The position numbers and the translations under genes are program-made. DNA of 32,324 nt. Source: Flavobacteriaceae bacterium. Lineage in GTDB: Bacteria; Bacteroidota; Bacteroidia; Flavobacteriales; Flavobacteriaceae. The notes beneath the pieces were generated by a model that saw only the letters and a list, made by a program, of their open reading frames with translations, ran no database searches and had not been told where the DNA came from. Location of the stretch: assembly GCA_018608725.1 (NCBI GenBank), contig JABAZA010000004.1, forward strand, positions 1 to 32,324. The letters are read 5' to 3'. Of the stretch, positions 24,866 through 32,324 are shown one piece after another (within the stretch, counting starts at the first letter, position 1; each line of letters starts with the position of its first letter).

Positions 24866-25195
24866 TTAAGACATTATAGGGGGTGCGCGTAGTTGTGTAT
24901 TGGTTAATGTAGGGTAGTGAAATTGTAACGGAGTAAAGTCTGTACTAAGTTTTACAGAAATTTGTGTGAGCAGTAGGTCAGGATATTCAGCAATATCATA
25001 ACTTATAGATGTAAGTTGAAAATCACATGTTTCACAATTTTTTTCTGATTTGTGTATGTGAGAAATGTGGATATTACAAGTATCGTTTTCGTGCCCTTCA
25101 ATCATATGGCTAAACTGAATGGCAGTCGGAAGTATCAATGCTAATAAAAGCAATACCGATGCTGAAGTTTTACCAAGTTGATTTTTTAGATACAT
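24866..25195 (-). CDS. Small exported His/Cys-rich protein, putative metal-binding
   Basis: 109 aa with an N-terminal hydrophobic segment (SASVLLLLALILPTAIQF, signal or anchor) followed by a dense set of possible metal ligands: H30, H35, C40, H43, H46, H48, C54 and C57 (CNIHISHIHK, then NCETC). The rest has no clear domain. It is the first gene of an operon with a ZnuD-like receptor (37 bp downstream) and a lipoprotein. The ligand pattern and context suggest metal sensing or capture in the periplasm; this is inference, and I do not recognise a named family. Confidence 0.78.
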   Translation of the reverse strand: MYLKNQLGKTSASVLLLLALILPTAIQFSHMIEGHENDTCNIHISHIHKSEKNCETCDFQLTSISYDIAEYPDLLLTQISVKLSTDFTPLQFHYPTLTNTQLRAPPIMS

Positions 25196-25264
25196 TTCTT
25201 ACTTAAAGAATGCTAAATTAGTAAATATTTCTGATACTAGACTACTGAAAATAAATTTGTCACA

Positions 25265-25288
25265 AAAATGGCAGAGTTCTACCATTTT
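25265..25288. terminator. Inverted repeat, weak terminator or operator
   Basis: AAAATGG (25265-25271) / CCATTTT (25282-25288) with a 10-nt spacer. On the minus strand it lies 28 bp after the protease stop and ends CCATTTTTG, like a weak intrinsic terminator. It also lies 70 bp before the His/Cys-rich gene start, so it could be an operator of the metal operon instead. The rest of the 120-bp gap shows no clear promoter. Confidence 0.4.
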
Positions 25289-25315
25289 GAATTCATTTAC
25301 AAACTCTAACTTATT

Positions 25316-27544
25316 TTAATGAATAATTAATTTTTTAATTACTCTCTTAGTTCCTTGTGATAGCTTTACATGATATACGCCACTTGCCATAGAGTTATTT
25401 AGTCGAATTCTGTTTTCGACTTTTAGTGGGAGGGAAGAGCTGTACACCAACTGCCCCAAGGAATTATAAATTGTAAGCTGTGAGTCTTCGGTTACATTAG
25501 GAATCTTTATGGTAAAATCACCATCTTTAGCGGGATTTGGAAAAACAGAAAATGACAGTTCTTGAGTTCCTTCTACGCTGAGGTTGTTAGTATTAAGGAA
25601 ATAAACTCCGTAGTCTTCCACTTGGGCCAATCCTTGCGATGGTTGAAAACAGGGATCAGTGCTAGAAGAAAATATCTGAACGATCAATCGTGCACGCAGG
25701 ATTTCATTTTCTACAACTCCAGATGCTGGTGTGGTGATTGTAAACGATAAATCGGTGCCATTGTATGTCAATTCACCAGCATCAGAAAAATCACCATCGT
25801 TGTTATAGTCGATATACAATACATTTTGACTTGTTTCTGATCCTTGGTATAAATGTGAAACATTTACAGTATATGTGGTTGCTAATTCAAGAACTGTTTT
25901 ATCTGTACAGCTATAATCTTGGTAATAACCTCCATCGGATTGAACCCCTCCAGAAAAGTTTCGTATTGTATTTAATTCGAAAGACGTGGGTCCGCCATCA
26001 TTGGAGTTGCTGTTCCATGTCCCGGTAGGACTGCAAGAAGCTGCATTTGGGCTGTTCGCAACAATCACATTTTTTGTCAAAGTACTAGATCCATTTTCGT
26101 TGGTAGCAGTTAGAGAAACTGATTTATCCCCTAATGTTGAATAAGTAACTGAAGGATTAATGGCTGTTGATGTGGATGGGGTTCCTCCTGGAAACGTCCA
26201 AGAGTAGGATGTGGCTCCACCTAAGGATCTATTATTGAACTCGACTGTATTACCAATACAGGTTACTTCAGTTGATTCAAAATCAGCAATAGCTGCTCCA
26301 ATACTACTGCATACAGCTATTGGTGCACTATTAATTTCTGCTTCAAATTCTGCTAAGGTGTATTGTGGGTTCCAGCTGTATGCGCCATTGTATGTGCCAT
26401 CTCCATAGTCCATAAACCCTCCAGTGGTTCCTTGTCCTAAATCAAAAGAGTGATCCATCCCAAAATTATGTCCTAATTCGTGAATAAAAGTCAACCATGT
26501 AGGGTTGTTAAGACTACTCACACCATATTTATAACTGTTACTCCCAACAACTCCTATATATGCTAAACCAACGGTTCCTGGAGTTGGAAAATGATTTGTT
26601 ATGTTATGAGCGAGATCATAATTTAAAACTCCAAAACCACCATTGTTAGCCCAAGAACGGAATTGTTCTAATTGATCATTAATAGTACAATTAGTACAGT
26701 CAATACCGTACGGATCAGTGGCGATTGATGTTGAAATATATTGGCCTGTAAGAACAAGCTCTACATTGGTAGGGAACTCAAAGTCTTTAAAATAAGGCAC
26801 TACGGTATTCATTAGTGCGATATTATGAATTTCCATTTCTGTAGCAGATCCTCCGATTGCAGCAACCGAAGATTCATCAGAAGCTAATGCTATTTCAACT
26901 CTAAAACAATCTCCTAAATCTCGGCTTCGATTGTTGTTTCTAACAGTCTCATTTATTTTTTGCAAGTTGGTAACGCCACAACCCATTGAGGGGTCTAAAA
27001 TAAGGTCCTTCGTTTCATATATAACAATTGTATTTCTGTTGGTTCCACCTGTAATATAGTGTAGAGGTTCTATAAAATATTCTTTGGAAGTGGTTGATAT
27101 AATCCCGTGAATAATATCATTTGTGATTGTTAATCTTATAATACTATTAGGGTCGTTGGTAATATTTCCCTCAAATGTGAAGTGTTTAATTTCATCATTC
27201 ACCAATTTCCCAGATTCAGATGCGATGATTGTTTTGTAGTCTTCCGATAAAATAGTGTTTTGTTGCAAAGCAATATTAAAATTCTCAATTGATGGTAATT
27301 CAAGATTAAGACGCAGTTCTTTCTTTAGATTTGCTTGTACATATCGGTTTAAGGACTCAGTATCAATTGTGAACAATGAATAGTTTTTAAAGTTGGTAGA
27401 AAGGTTTTTTTCTGATTCTTTAGAAACACTAACAGCTTTGATTTCAAAAGAGTTAGAGTTTTTTTGTTGTGAGTATGAAAATAATTGAATACTAAATACG
27501 AGTATTAGGAATAGACTTTTTTTAAGTAATTGGTTAGATTTCAT
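25316..27544 (-). CDS. Secreted metzincin metalloprotease with PKD and GEVED-like domains and T9SS signal
   Basis: 742 aa. Signal peptide (to about residue 25); propeptide-like region (about 30-205); reprolysin-type zinc protease domain (about 210-415) with HELGHNFGMDH (zinc ligands H355, H359, H365; catalytic E356) and the Met-turn GFMDYG (M378). A PKD domain follows (about 420-495, SYSWTFPGGTPS), then a GEVED-like beta domain (about 540-655, YIDYNNDGDFSDAGE, AQVEDYGVYF), and a type A T9SS sorting domain (about 668-742, FSVFPNPAKDG to KRVIKKLIIH). It is presumably exported through the outer membrane and activated by loss of the propeptide. It lies 62 bp downstream of the giant repeat gene on the same strand. 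Confidence 0.93.
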   Translation of the reverse strand: MKSNQLLKKSLFLILVFSIQLFSYSQQKNSNSFEIKAVSVSKESEKNLSTNFKNYSLFTIDTESLNRYVQANLKKELRLNLELPSIENFNIALQQNTILSEDYKTIIASESGKLVNDEIKHFTFEGNITNDPNSIIRLTITNDIIHGIISTTSKEYFIEPLHYITGGTNRNTIVIYETKDLILDPSMGCGVTNLQKINETVRNNNRSRDLGDCFRVEIALASDESSVAAIGGSATEMEIHNIALMNTVVPYFKDFEFPTNVELVLTGQYISTSIATDPYGIDCTNCTINDQLEQFRSWANNGGFGVLNYDLAHNITNHFPTPGTVGLAYIGVVGSNSYKYGVSSLNNPTWLTFIHELGHNFGMDHSFDLGQGTTGGFMDYGDGTYNGAYSWNPQYTLAEFEAEINSAPIAVCSSIGAAIADFESTEVTCIGNTVEFNNRSLGGATSYSWTFPGGTPSTSTAINPSVTYSTLGDKSVSLTATNENGSSTLTKNVIVANSPNAASCSPTGTWNSNSNDGGPTSFELNTIRNFSGGVQSDGGYYQDYSCTDKTVLELATTYTVNVSHLYQGSETSQNVLYIDYNNDGDFSDAGELTYNGTDLSFTITTPASGVVENEILRARLIVQIFSSSTDPCFQPSQGLAQVEDYGVYFLNTNNLSVEGTQELSFSVFPNPAKDGDFTIKIPNVTEDSQLTIYNSLGQLVYSSSLPLKVENRIRLNNSMASGVYHVKLSQGTKRVIKKLIIH

Positions 27545-27606
27545 TTTTTTAGTTTTAGTTTATATGTCTTTTATTTTATGCAATGATTTTTAATTTATAA
27601 TTCAGT

Positions 27607-30600
27607 TTAGCGCTTTAATGAAAAGTGCGCTCTCAATACTTCTGGGTTCGCTGTTGTTGGGTCGATATAGTTTAATGTAAACCAATAGTCACTCGATGGT
27701 AATAGAGTACCATTATAGGTGCCATCCCAGCCAGTTCCTGACGGTCTGATTTCTTTTATCAGCTTTCCTAAGCGGTCAAAGATGTAGATTTTTGCATTTA
27801 CTTGGTTGGAAACAGCATTGATATTCCAGCTGTCGTGGTAGCCATCACCATTTGGCGTAAAGTACTTAGGGTAGTCAATAACATAAACGAAGGCTTCGCT
27901 TTCACCACAACCATTTATATCACGAACTGTCACTAGATGCTCCCCAGGGGTTACATCAATAAAGGTCCCTGAATCTCCCCAAGGTCCTTGGTCTAGACTG
28001 TATTCATATTGACCTTGTCCAGTTGCAACCGCTTCTATTACATGAGTATTTGCAAAAGAAGCCGTAGTGACTTGTGCCGTAACGATTGGTGGTGTGCTTT
28101 CGATTACCGTAAATGTTTCAATAGGTGCGGCGCATTGCGTTGATAGGGTATCATCAAAGACTTCAAGGGTATAAGTCCCTCCTTGTACAGGGGCATAATT
28201 TGAGTTTGTAGCTACAAGCATACCACTGGCATCTCTCCAAATAAATGTATGTTCTGTATTTGATAAACCAGTATCAATCACTAGAGGTGATAACACTTCT
28301 GTTCCGTTTAAATCAACACACAATAGGTAGTCGTCTTCAATTTCTACTACAGGCAAAGGATTTACTTCCAAAGTAACTTCCGCTGTCTCATAGCATATAG
28401 AACTATCTATTAGGGTTCCAGAACTATCCAGTACTTGTGTGTCATTATCTACTCGAGCGATGATTAGCTGTGGGTTCACGCTATTTTCAAATAAGGTTGG
28501 TAACTCATTAATCGCTTGATCCGCATCGGACTGACTTGCATAATATCGAACGGTGTAATCTACTGGATCTTGACCATTTAAAACAAAGTTGTTCTGAGTC
28601 GATAAATCAAATTGAACACGGTCATTCGTTGGATTTCCATCCGTTTCTACGTTGTCATCACATAGGGTATAAGCAGCTAAGGGCGAGCTCGCTAGTGCTG
28701 CTTCATGAACGGCTAAATTAAATTGTACAGTTGTGTTTCTACAGCCTGTGTTTATGTTTTCCACACTTATATAAATTGTTTGAGGGTCACTGATATTGGT
28801 ATATGGACTTCCTAAGAAGTTAATTCCTGAATCTGCATCAGCTAAGTTGGTATGATAGGTGACTTCAAATAAAGCAGGGTCTTGCCCCCCAAGAATTAAA
28901 CTGCTTTGAGATTCTAAATCAAAGTCATAAACATCATCCGTATTAAGTTCACAAGCAATAAAGTCATCAATAGCTATTGCATTTGGGATTGGATTTACAA
29001 TTAAATCAAAATCCAAAACCGTAAAACAAGCTGTTAGGTCATTAGTAACGCGAACGTATATGGTTTGTAGAGGAGTTTCTGTATTTGAGTAGTTGGTTGG
29101 GTTTGGTATGGCATTGAGTCCATCCAGTGCATCTTCTAAAGATTGATGATAGGTTGGAGAAACATTTCCCTCTCCATTGACAATAAGAGTTTCGTAGGTT
29201 GTTAAATCAAAAACTTCTATTCCATCACCACTGTTAGTATCATCACAGGCTATTAAGTTGTCTGGATTCATATTCGGAGTAGGATTAGGGAGCACACGAA
29301 TGGTTAGGGTAGTAAGATCGTAACATCCGGTATCTAAATCTGTAACTCGAACATGTAATGTTTGTGGGTTTGCTGCTGCAGTTCCAATAGCAGTATTGGT
29401 GTATGTTGTGGGGTCTGCAATAGCATTGGTTGCATTCTCAGCATCTAATAGTGTTGTGTAATAAACCACTTCTAGACTTCCATCACTGTTTGTAATTTCC
29501 AAATTCTTATCAGTCAAATCAAATATAGTAATCTGATCAGCCACAGCATCGTCACAAAGTTCCAGTGGAACGGGTTGAATAATTACGGGGAGGGGGTTTA
29601 CAATGAGCGGTAACGCAATCGCTTTAAAACATTCAGTTGTAAGATTTTCTACACGTACAAAAATTGTTTGTGTAGTTGGTGTTGTATTTGTAAAGTTAAG
29701 AGGGGTAAGAAGTTCATTTTGTTTTAATTCTGCATCCACGAACGTTTCATAGTATGTAATTTCAAATTCTAAAGGGTCTAAGCCATTCAGAATTTCAGTA
29801 TCTGACAGTGAGAGATCAAACACTGCAAACCCATCCGTATCGTCATCACATACTTCTAGAGGTTCTGGATTAAGCTCTATTTGTGGAACATCGTTAACGA
29901 TTAATTGGAATTCTAAATACCTGTAGCAGGGGGTTGTTATTGTAGTATCTTCAATACGTACGTAGATGGTTTGTTGATAGGGCACAATATTAGAATAATC
30001 TCCTACAATGGCATTCACATTATTGAGAGCTTCTGCTTCTGTTTCATGGTAACTTATAATCAAGTTTGATAGAGTCCCTGTAATTTCGGCATCAAGCTCC
30101 GTTAAATCAAATAGACCATACCCATCGGCATCTTCATCACAGTATTCAAAGTCATTAGGAGTAATCGCATTAGGAGGGCTTACCACCACTAAATCAAAGG
30201 GTGTTGTAGAATAACATCCTGTAATTGCAGTCAAATCATTTACTATTCTCACAAAAATAGTTTGTAAATCTGGAACTACGGTTGTATATATTGTATCCAA
30301 TGGGTTGTTTCCTGAATTTGCATCTTCTTGTGAAAGGTGATAACTCACAATATTATCTTCAATTCCAGCTGCTATAAGTTCAGTTTGAACAGAAATATCT
30401 AGAGTTGTGAGCCCGTCTAAAACACCATCGTCGTCACAGACAATCAAAGGAATTGGAACTCCAAATTCAGGTCGAGGTTCAACTGTTAATGTAAAATTTA
30501 CATTTGAAATAAAACAGGCTGTGACCGAAGGATCGTTATTTTGAACTTCTTCACGAACAAAAAGTGTGATCTGGTCAAAAACAGTATAGGGACTTACTAA

Positions 30601-32324
30601 GGCATTTACTCCTGTATCCGCATCTTCTTGAGTCGTATGATAGGTAATTATAACTTCGCTTGCATCTTGAGACCCCAGAACGGCAGCGTCATAATCAGAG
30701 AGATCTATTGCAATAGAACCAGGGGTGTATGTACATAGAATTTCATCATCAACCTCGTTATATTCAGGGACTGGTAAGACTTGTAATTGGATTGAATTGA
30801 TACCAAAACAATCATTTCCTCTTTCGACTCTAATGAATAGAGTTTGGGTATCTGGTACTTCACTTATATATTGGTTTGGTAATTGATTTAACTCTAACAA
30901 AGCATCAATTTCACTGGTATAATAAGCGATTGTCAATTGATTTGGGTCCGTAATATCGTTGTTTGGGTTGTCAACAATTAATGAAAGGATGTAATTATTA
31001 GCATCACTTAGCGTAAATAACCCGAGCCCATCATAGTCATTGCCATTCATTTCACTGTTGTCACACACAATTAAACCCGCATCATCTGGGATGGGATTAA
31101 AAATGGTTTCTAAATAGAAAAATGAGGTCGTGTAACAAGTTGTTGCAATGTTTTCTACACGGACAAAAATTGTTTGCAAAGGGCTAAGGTTTACATATGA
31201 TGTTGGATCTGCAATGGCATTTATACCAGCATCTAAGTCTGTTTGAGACAAGTGAAAAGTAAGTGCATAATTTGTAGGATCATCTCCCACCACAAGATTT
31301 TCTGCTGCTTCTTCTAAGTTGTAAATTGAAATACCGTCTTGTACATTATCTATATCACATTGTACTAAGGGTACGTTTACAACCACATTTGGAAGTGGAT
31401 CGACACCAATAGTATAGGGGCCAACAGCTTTACATTCTGGGAATATATTACTCACCATTTGCACATATAACGTCTGTGACGTTGAAGTATTCGTGTATAA
31501 ATTTGTAATAGGGTTGGTGCCATTTTCTGCATCAAGCTCGCTTTCATAATGTGTAATGGTAACATCTTGTCCGTTAGCAATACTTCCATTAAGAGCTGTT
31601 AAATCAAATTCTTCTTCTAAATCCCCTGGGTTTGAGTAATCACATTGGTAGTATTCAAAATCTACAGGTAATACCGGAGTATCAAACACCTCAATATCAA
31701 AACTTGTGGTATCAAAACAATCCGTATTATCCACATTTTCGATTCTCACAAACACCGTTTCTTGCGTCAGCGTGTTAATGTATGGATTAGAAAATGGATT
31801 TTGATTATCATCCGCATCTTGTTGAGAAGCGTGGTAAGACACAGAAAAACTAGCAGCGTCTTGAGAATCTAACACATCAGGAGTCACCTCAGTATTGAAA
31901 TCAAAAGAAGACACACCATCATTATCATCATCACACACATTAATATCATTCACAGCATTCGCAGTCGGAGTTGTATTGATAATCAACTTAAAATCTTGAG
32001 TTGCAAAACAATCCGTATTTGTAACATTTTCAATCCTTACAAACAAGGTTTGTTCAGAAGCAGTAGTATTGTAATAGGTAAGAGGCAACCCATTAGTTCC
32101 GGTAGTTGCATCCTCAGAACTCAAATGATAGCTCACGCTAAACAGGGTCGTATCTTGAGTTCCCAACACCACCGAATTTAACTGAGATAAATCCGTATCC
32201 ATTTGCTCGTTTGTAAGATCCCCGTCCGCACCATCATCACAATTTTGCAAATCATTAATAGCAGCTATAACCGGAGTATCAAACACCTCAATATCAAAAC
32301 TTGTGGTATCAAAACAATCCGTAT
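27607..32324 (-). CDS. Giant repeat-containing surface protein with gliding-motility-associated C-terminal domain (partial, N-terminus missing)
   Basis: The frame is open to the right edge, so the start lies outside; the GTG at 32286 is an internal Val codon, not a start. The visible part is about 1,572 aa. It holds 13 tandem repeats of about 97 residues, each with a CDDDxDG-like acidic motif, FDL, a YHxSxxDA segment, and TIFVRVEN followed by a Cys. Then comes an Ig-like module (about 28100-28362), a SprB-like repeat (EYSLDQGPWGDSGTF, VTVRDINGCG), and the CHU_C/TIGR04131 domain (YFTPNGDGYHDSWNI, IFDRLGKLIKEI, GWDGTYNG). This last is a type B T9SS signal that sends proteins to the cell surface. 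The repeats suggest a calcium-stabilised, extended adhesin; that role is inferred. Confidence 0.92.
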   Translation of the reverse strand, partial: TDCFDTTSFDIEVFDTPVIAAINDLQNCDDGADGDLTNEQMDTDLSQLNSVVLGTQDTTLFSVSYHLSSEDATTGTNGLPLTYYNTTASEQTLFVRIENVTNTDCFATQDFKLIINTTPTANAVNDINVCDDDNDGVSSFDFNTEVTPDVLDSQDAASFSVSYHASQQDADDNQNPFSNPYINTLTQETVFVRIENVDNTDCFDTTSFDIEVFDTPVLPVDFEYYQCDYSNPGDLEEEFDLTALNGSIANGQDVTITHYESELDAENGTNPITNLYTNTSTSQTLYVQMVSNIFPECKAVGPYTIGVDPLPNVVVNVPLVQCDIDNVQDGISIYNLEEAAENLVVGDDPTNYALTFHLSQTDLDAGINAIADPTSYVNLSPLQTIFVRVENIATTCYTTSFFYLETIFNPIPDDAGLIVCDNSEMNGNDYDGLGLFTLSDANNYILSLIVDNPNNDITDPNQLTIAYYTSEIDALLELNQLPNQYISEVPDTQTLFIRVERGNDCFGINSIQLQVLPVPEYNEVDDEILCTYTPGSIAIDLSDYDAAVLGSQDASEVIITYHTTQEDADTGVNALVSPYTVFDQITLFVREEVQNNDPSVTACFISNVNFTLTVEPRPEFGVPIPLIVCDDDGVLDGLTTLDISVQTELIAAGIEDNIVSYHLSQEDANSGNNPLDTIYTTVVPDLQTIFVRIVNDLTAITGCYSTTPFDLVVVSPPNAITPNDFEYCDEDADGYGLFDLTELDAEITGTLSNLIISYHETEAEALNNVNAIVGDYSNIVPYQQTIYVRIEDTTITTPCYRYLEFQLIVNDVPQIELNPEPLEVCDDDTDGFAVFDLSLSDTEILNGLDPLEFEITYYETFVDAELKQNELLTPLNFTNTTPTTQTIFVRVENLTTECFKAIALPLIVNPLPVIIQPVPLELCDDAVADQITIFDLTDKNLEITNSDGSLEVVYYTTLLDAENATNAIADPTTYTNTAIGTAAANPQTLHVRVTDLDTGCYDLTTLTIRVLPNPTPNMNPDNLIACDDTNSGDGIEVFDLTTYETLIVNGEGNVSPTYHQSLEDALDGLNAIPNPTNYSNTETPLQTIYVRVTNDLTACFTVLDFDLIVNPIPNAIAIDDFIACELNTDDVYDFDLESQSSLILGGQDPALFEVTYHTNLADADSGINFLGSPYTNISDPQTIYISVENINTGCRNTTVQFNLAVHEAALASSPLAAYTLCDDNVETDGNPTNDRVQFDLSTQNNFVLNGQDPVDYTVRYYASQSDADQAINELPTLFENSVNPQLIIARVDNDTQVLDSSGTLIDSSICYETAEVTLEVNPLPVVEIEDDYLLCVDLNGTEVLSPLVIDTGLSNTEHTFIWRDASGMLVATNSNYAPVQGGTYTLEVFDDTLSTQCAAPIETFTVIESTPPIVTAQVTTASFANTHVIEAVATGQGQYEYSLDQGPWGDSGTFIDVTPGEHLVTVRDINGCGESEAFVYVIDYPKYFTPNGDGYHDSWNINAVSNQVNAKIYIFDRLGKLIKEIRPSGTGWDGTYNGTLLPSSDYWFTLNYIDPTTANPEVLRAHFSLKR
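31673..31727. repeat. 55-bp exact direct repeat, copy 1
   Basis: Identical base for base to 32270-32324, offset 597 bp (two repeat units, 199 codons). On the minus strand it encodes the TDCFDTTSFDIEVFDTPV junction between units. A shorter match, 16 bp, is at 32004-32019. Confidence 0.95.
32270..32324. repeat. 55-bp exact direct repeat, copy 2 (cut by window edge)
   Basis: Identical to 31673-31727. The identity runs to the last base of the window, so the true repeat is probably longer. Confidence 0.95.

Larger units (their letters stand above)
28363..32324 (-). repeat. Tandem array of about 97-residue (about 290-bp) coding repeats
   Basis: At least 13 units plus the tail of another, running off the window. 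Conserved marks per unit are an acidic CDD/CDDDxDG turn, FDL, YH.S..DA...N.., T.FVRVEN and a closing Cys pair partner. Units differ clearly in protein sequence, except at the right end, where DNA is nearly identical between units two apart. Confidence 0.88.

Noticed and set aside
32284-32286. GTG as start codon of the giant repeat gene
   Set aside because: The frame continues to the window edge with sequence (TDCFDTTSFDIEV) that matches the internal repeat units.
28363-32324. Regularly spaced repeats considered as a CRISPR array
   Set aside because: The period is about 290 bp, the repeats are coding and diverged, and no short spacers or cas genes are present.

Overview
The window is AT-rich, densely packed bacterial DNA that reads as the chromosome of a member of the Bacteroidota, most likely a marine or aquatic Flavobacteriaceae. 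The grounds are: several proteins carrying type IX secretion (T9SS) C-terminal signals, including a gliding-motility-associated C-terminal domain; a GLPGLI-family protein; TonB-dependent receptors with N-terminal carboxypeptidase-regulatory-like domains; Bacteroidota-style promoters (TAnnTTTG -7 boxes); almost no Shine-Dalgarno sequences; and an arginine operon that uses an argF'-type carbamoyltransferase. No tRNA, rRNA, CRISPR array, insertion sequence or phage gene was seen.

Layout. 1-5400 holds housekeeping genes: the tail of an unknown gene, pepT (-), pyrD, a LysE-type exporter and a small conserved-looking protein (+), a nitronate monooxygenase-like flavoenzyme (-), and a secreted GLPGLI protein (+). 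5400-14567 is one long arginine biosynthesis operon: GNAT acyltransferase, argG, argC, proC, argD, argF', argB, argE, argH, all on + with overlaps or gaps of at most 25 bp. In front of it lies a 31-codon leader reading frame ending ARPRITRRRP-stop, followed by GTTCA/TGAAC/GTTCA segments that can pair in two mutually exclusive ways and a T-tract. This looks like a ribosome-mediated arginine attenuator and is the most interesting item here. The carbamoyltransferase has Ser where the acetyl enzyme has Glu and the succinyl enzyme has Pro, so the pathway may run on N-succinylated intermediates.

14588-21712 holds an AI-2E-type membrane protein, a secreted CotH-kinase/lamin-tail protein with a T9SS tail, a TonB receptor interrupted by a single in-frame TAG, a divergent DtxR/MntR-type metalloregulator, and a SOUL heme-binding-type protein. 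21846-25195 is a probable metal-uptake operon on the minus strand: small His/Cys-rich exported protein, ZnuD-like TonB receptor, lipoprotein. It ends in a strong hairpin terminator.

25316 to the right edge holds two T9SS cargo genes on the minus strand: a metzincin metalloprotease with PKD and GEVED-like domains, and the C-terminal 1,570 or so residues of a giant adhesin-like protein. The latter has at least 13 tandem repeats of about 97 residues and a CHU_C/type B T9SS signal. That gene runs off the window, and a 55-bp exact DNA repeat sits at the very edge.
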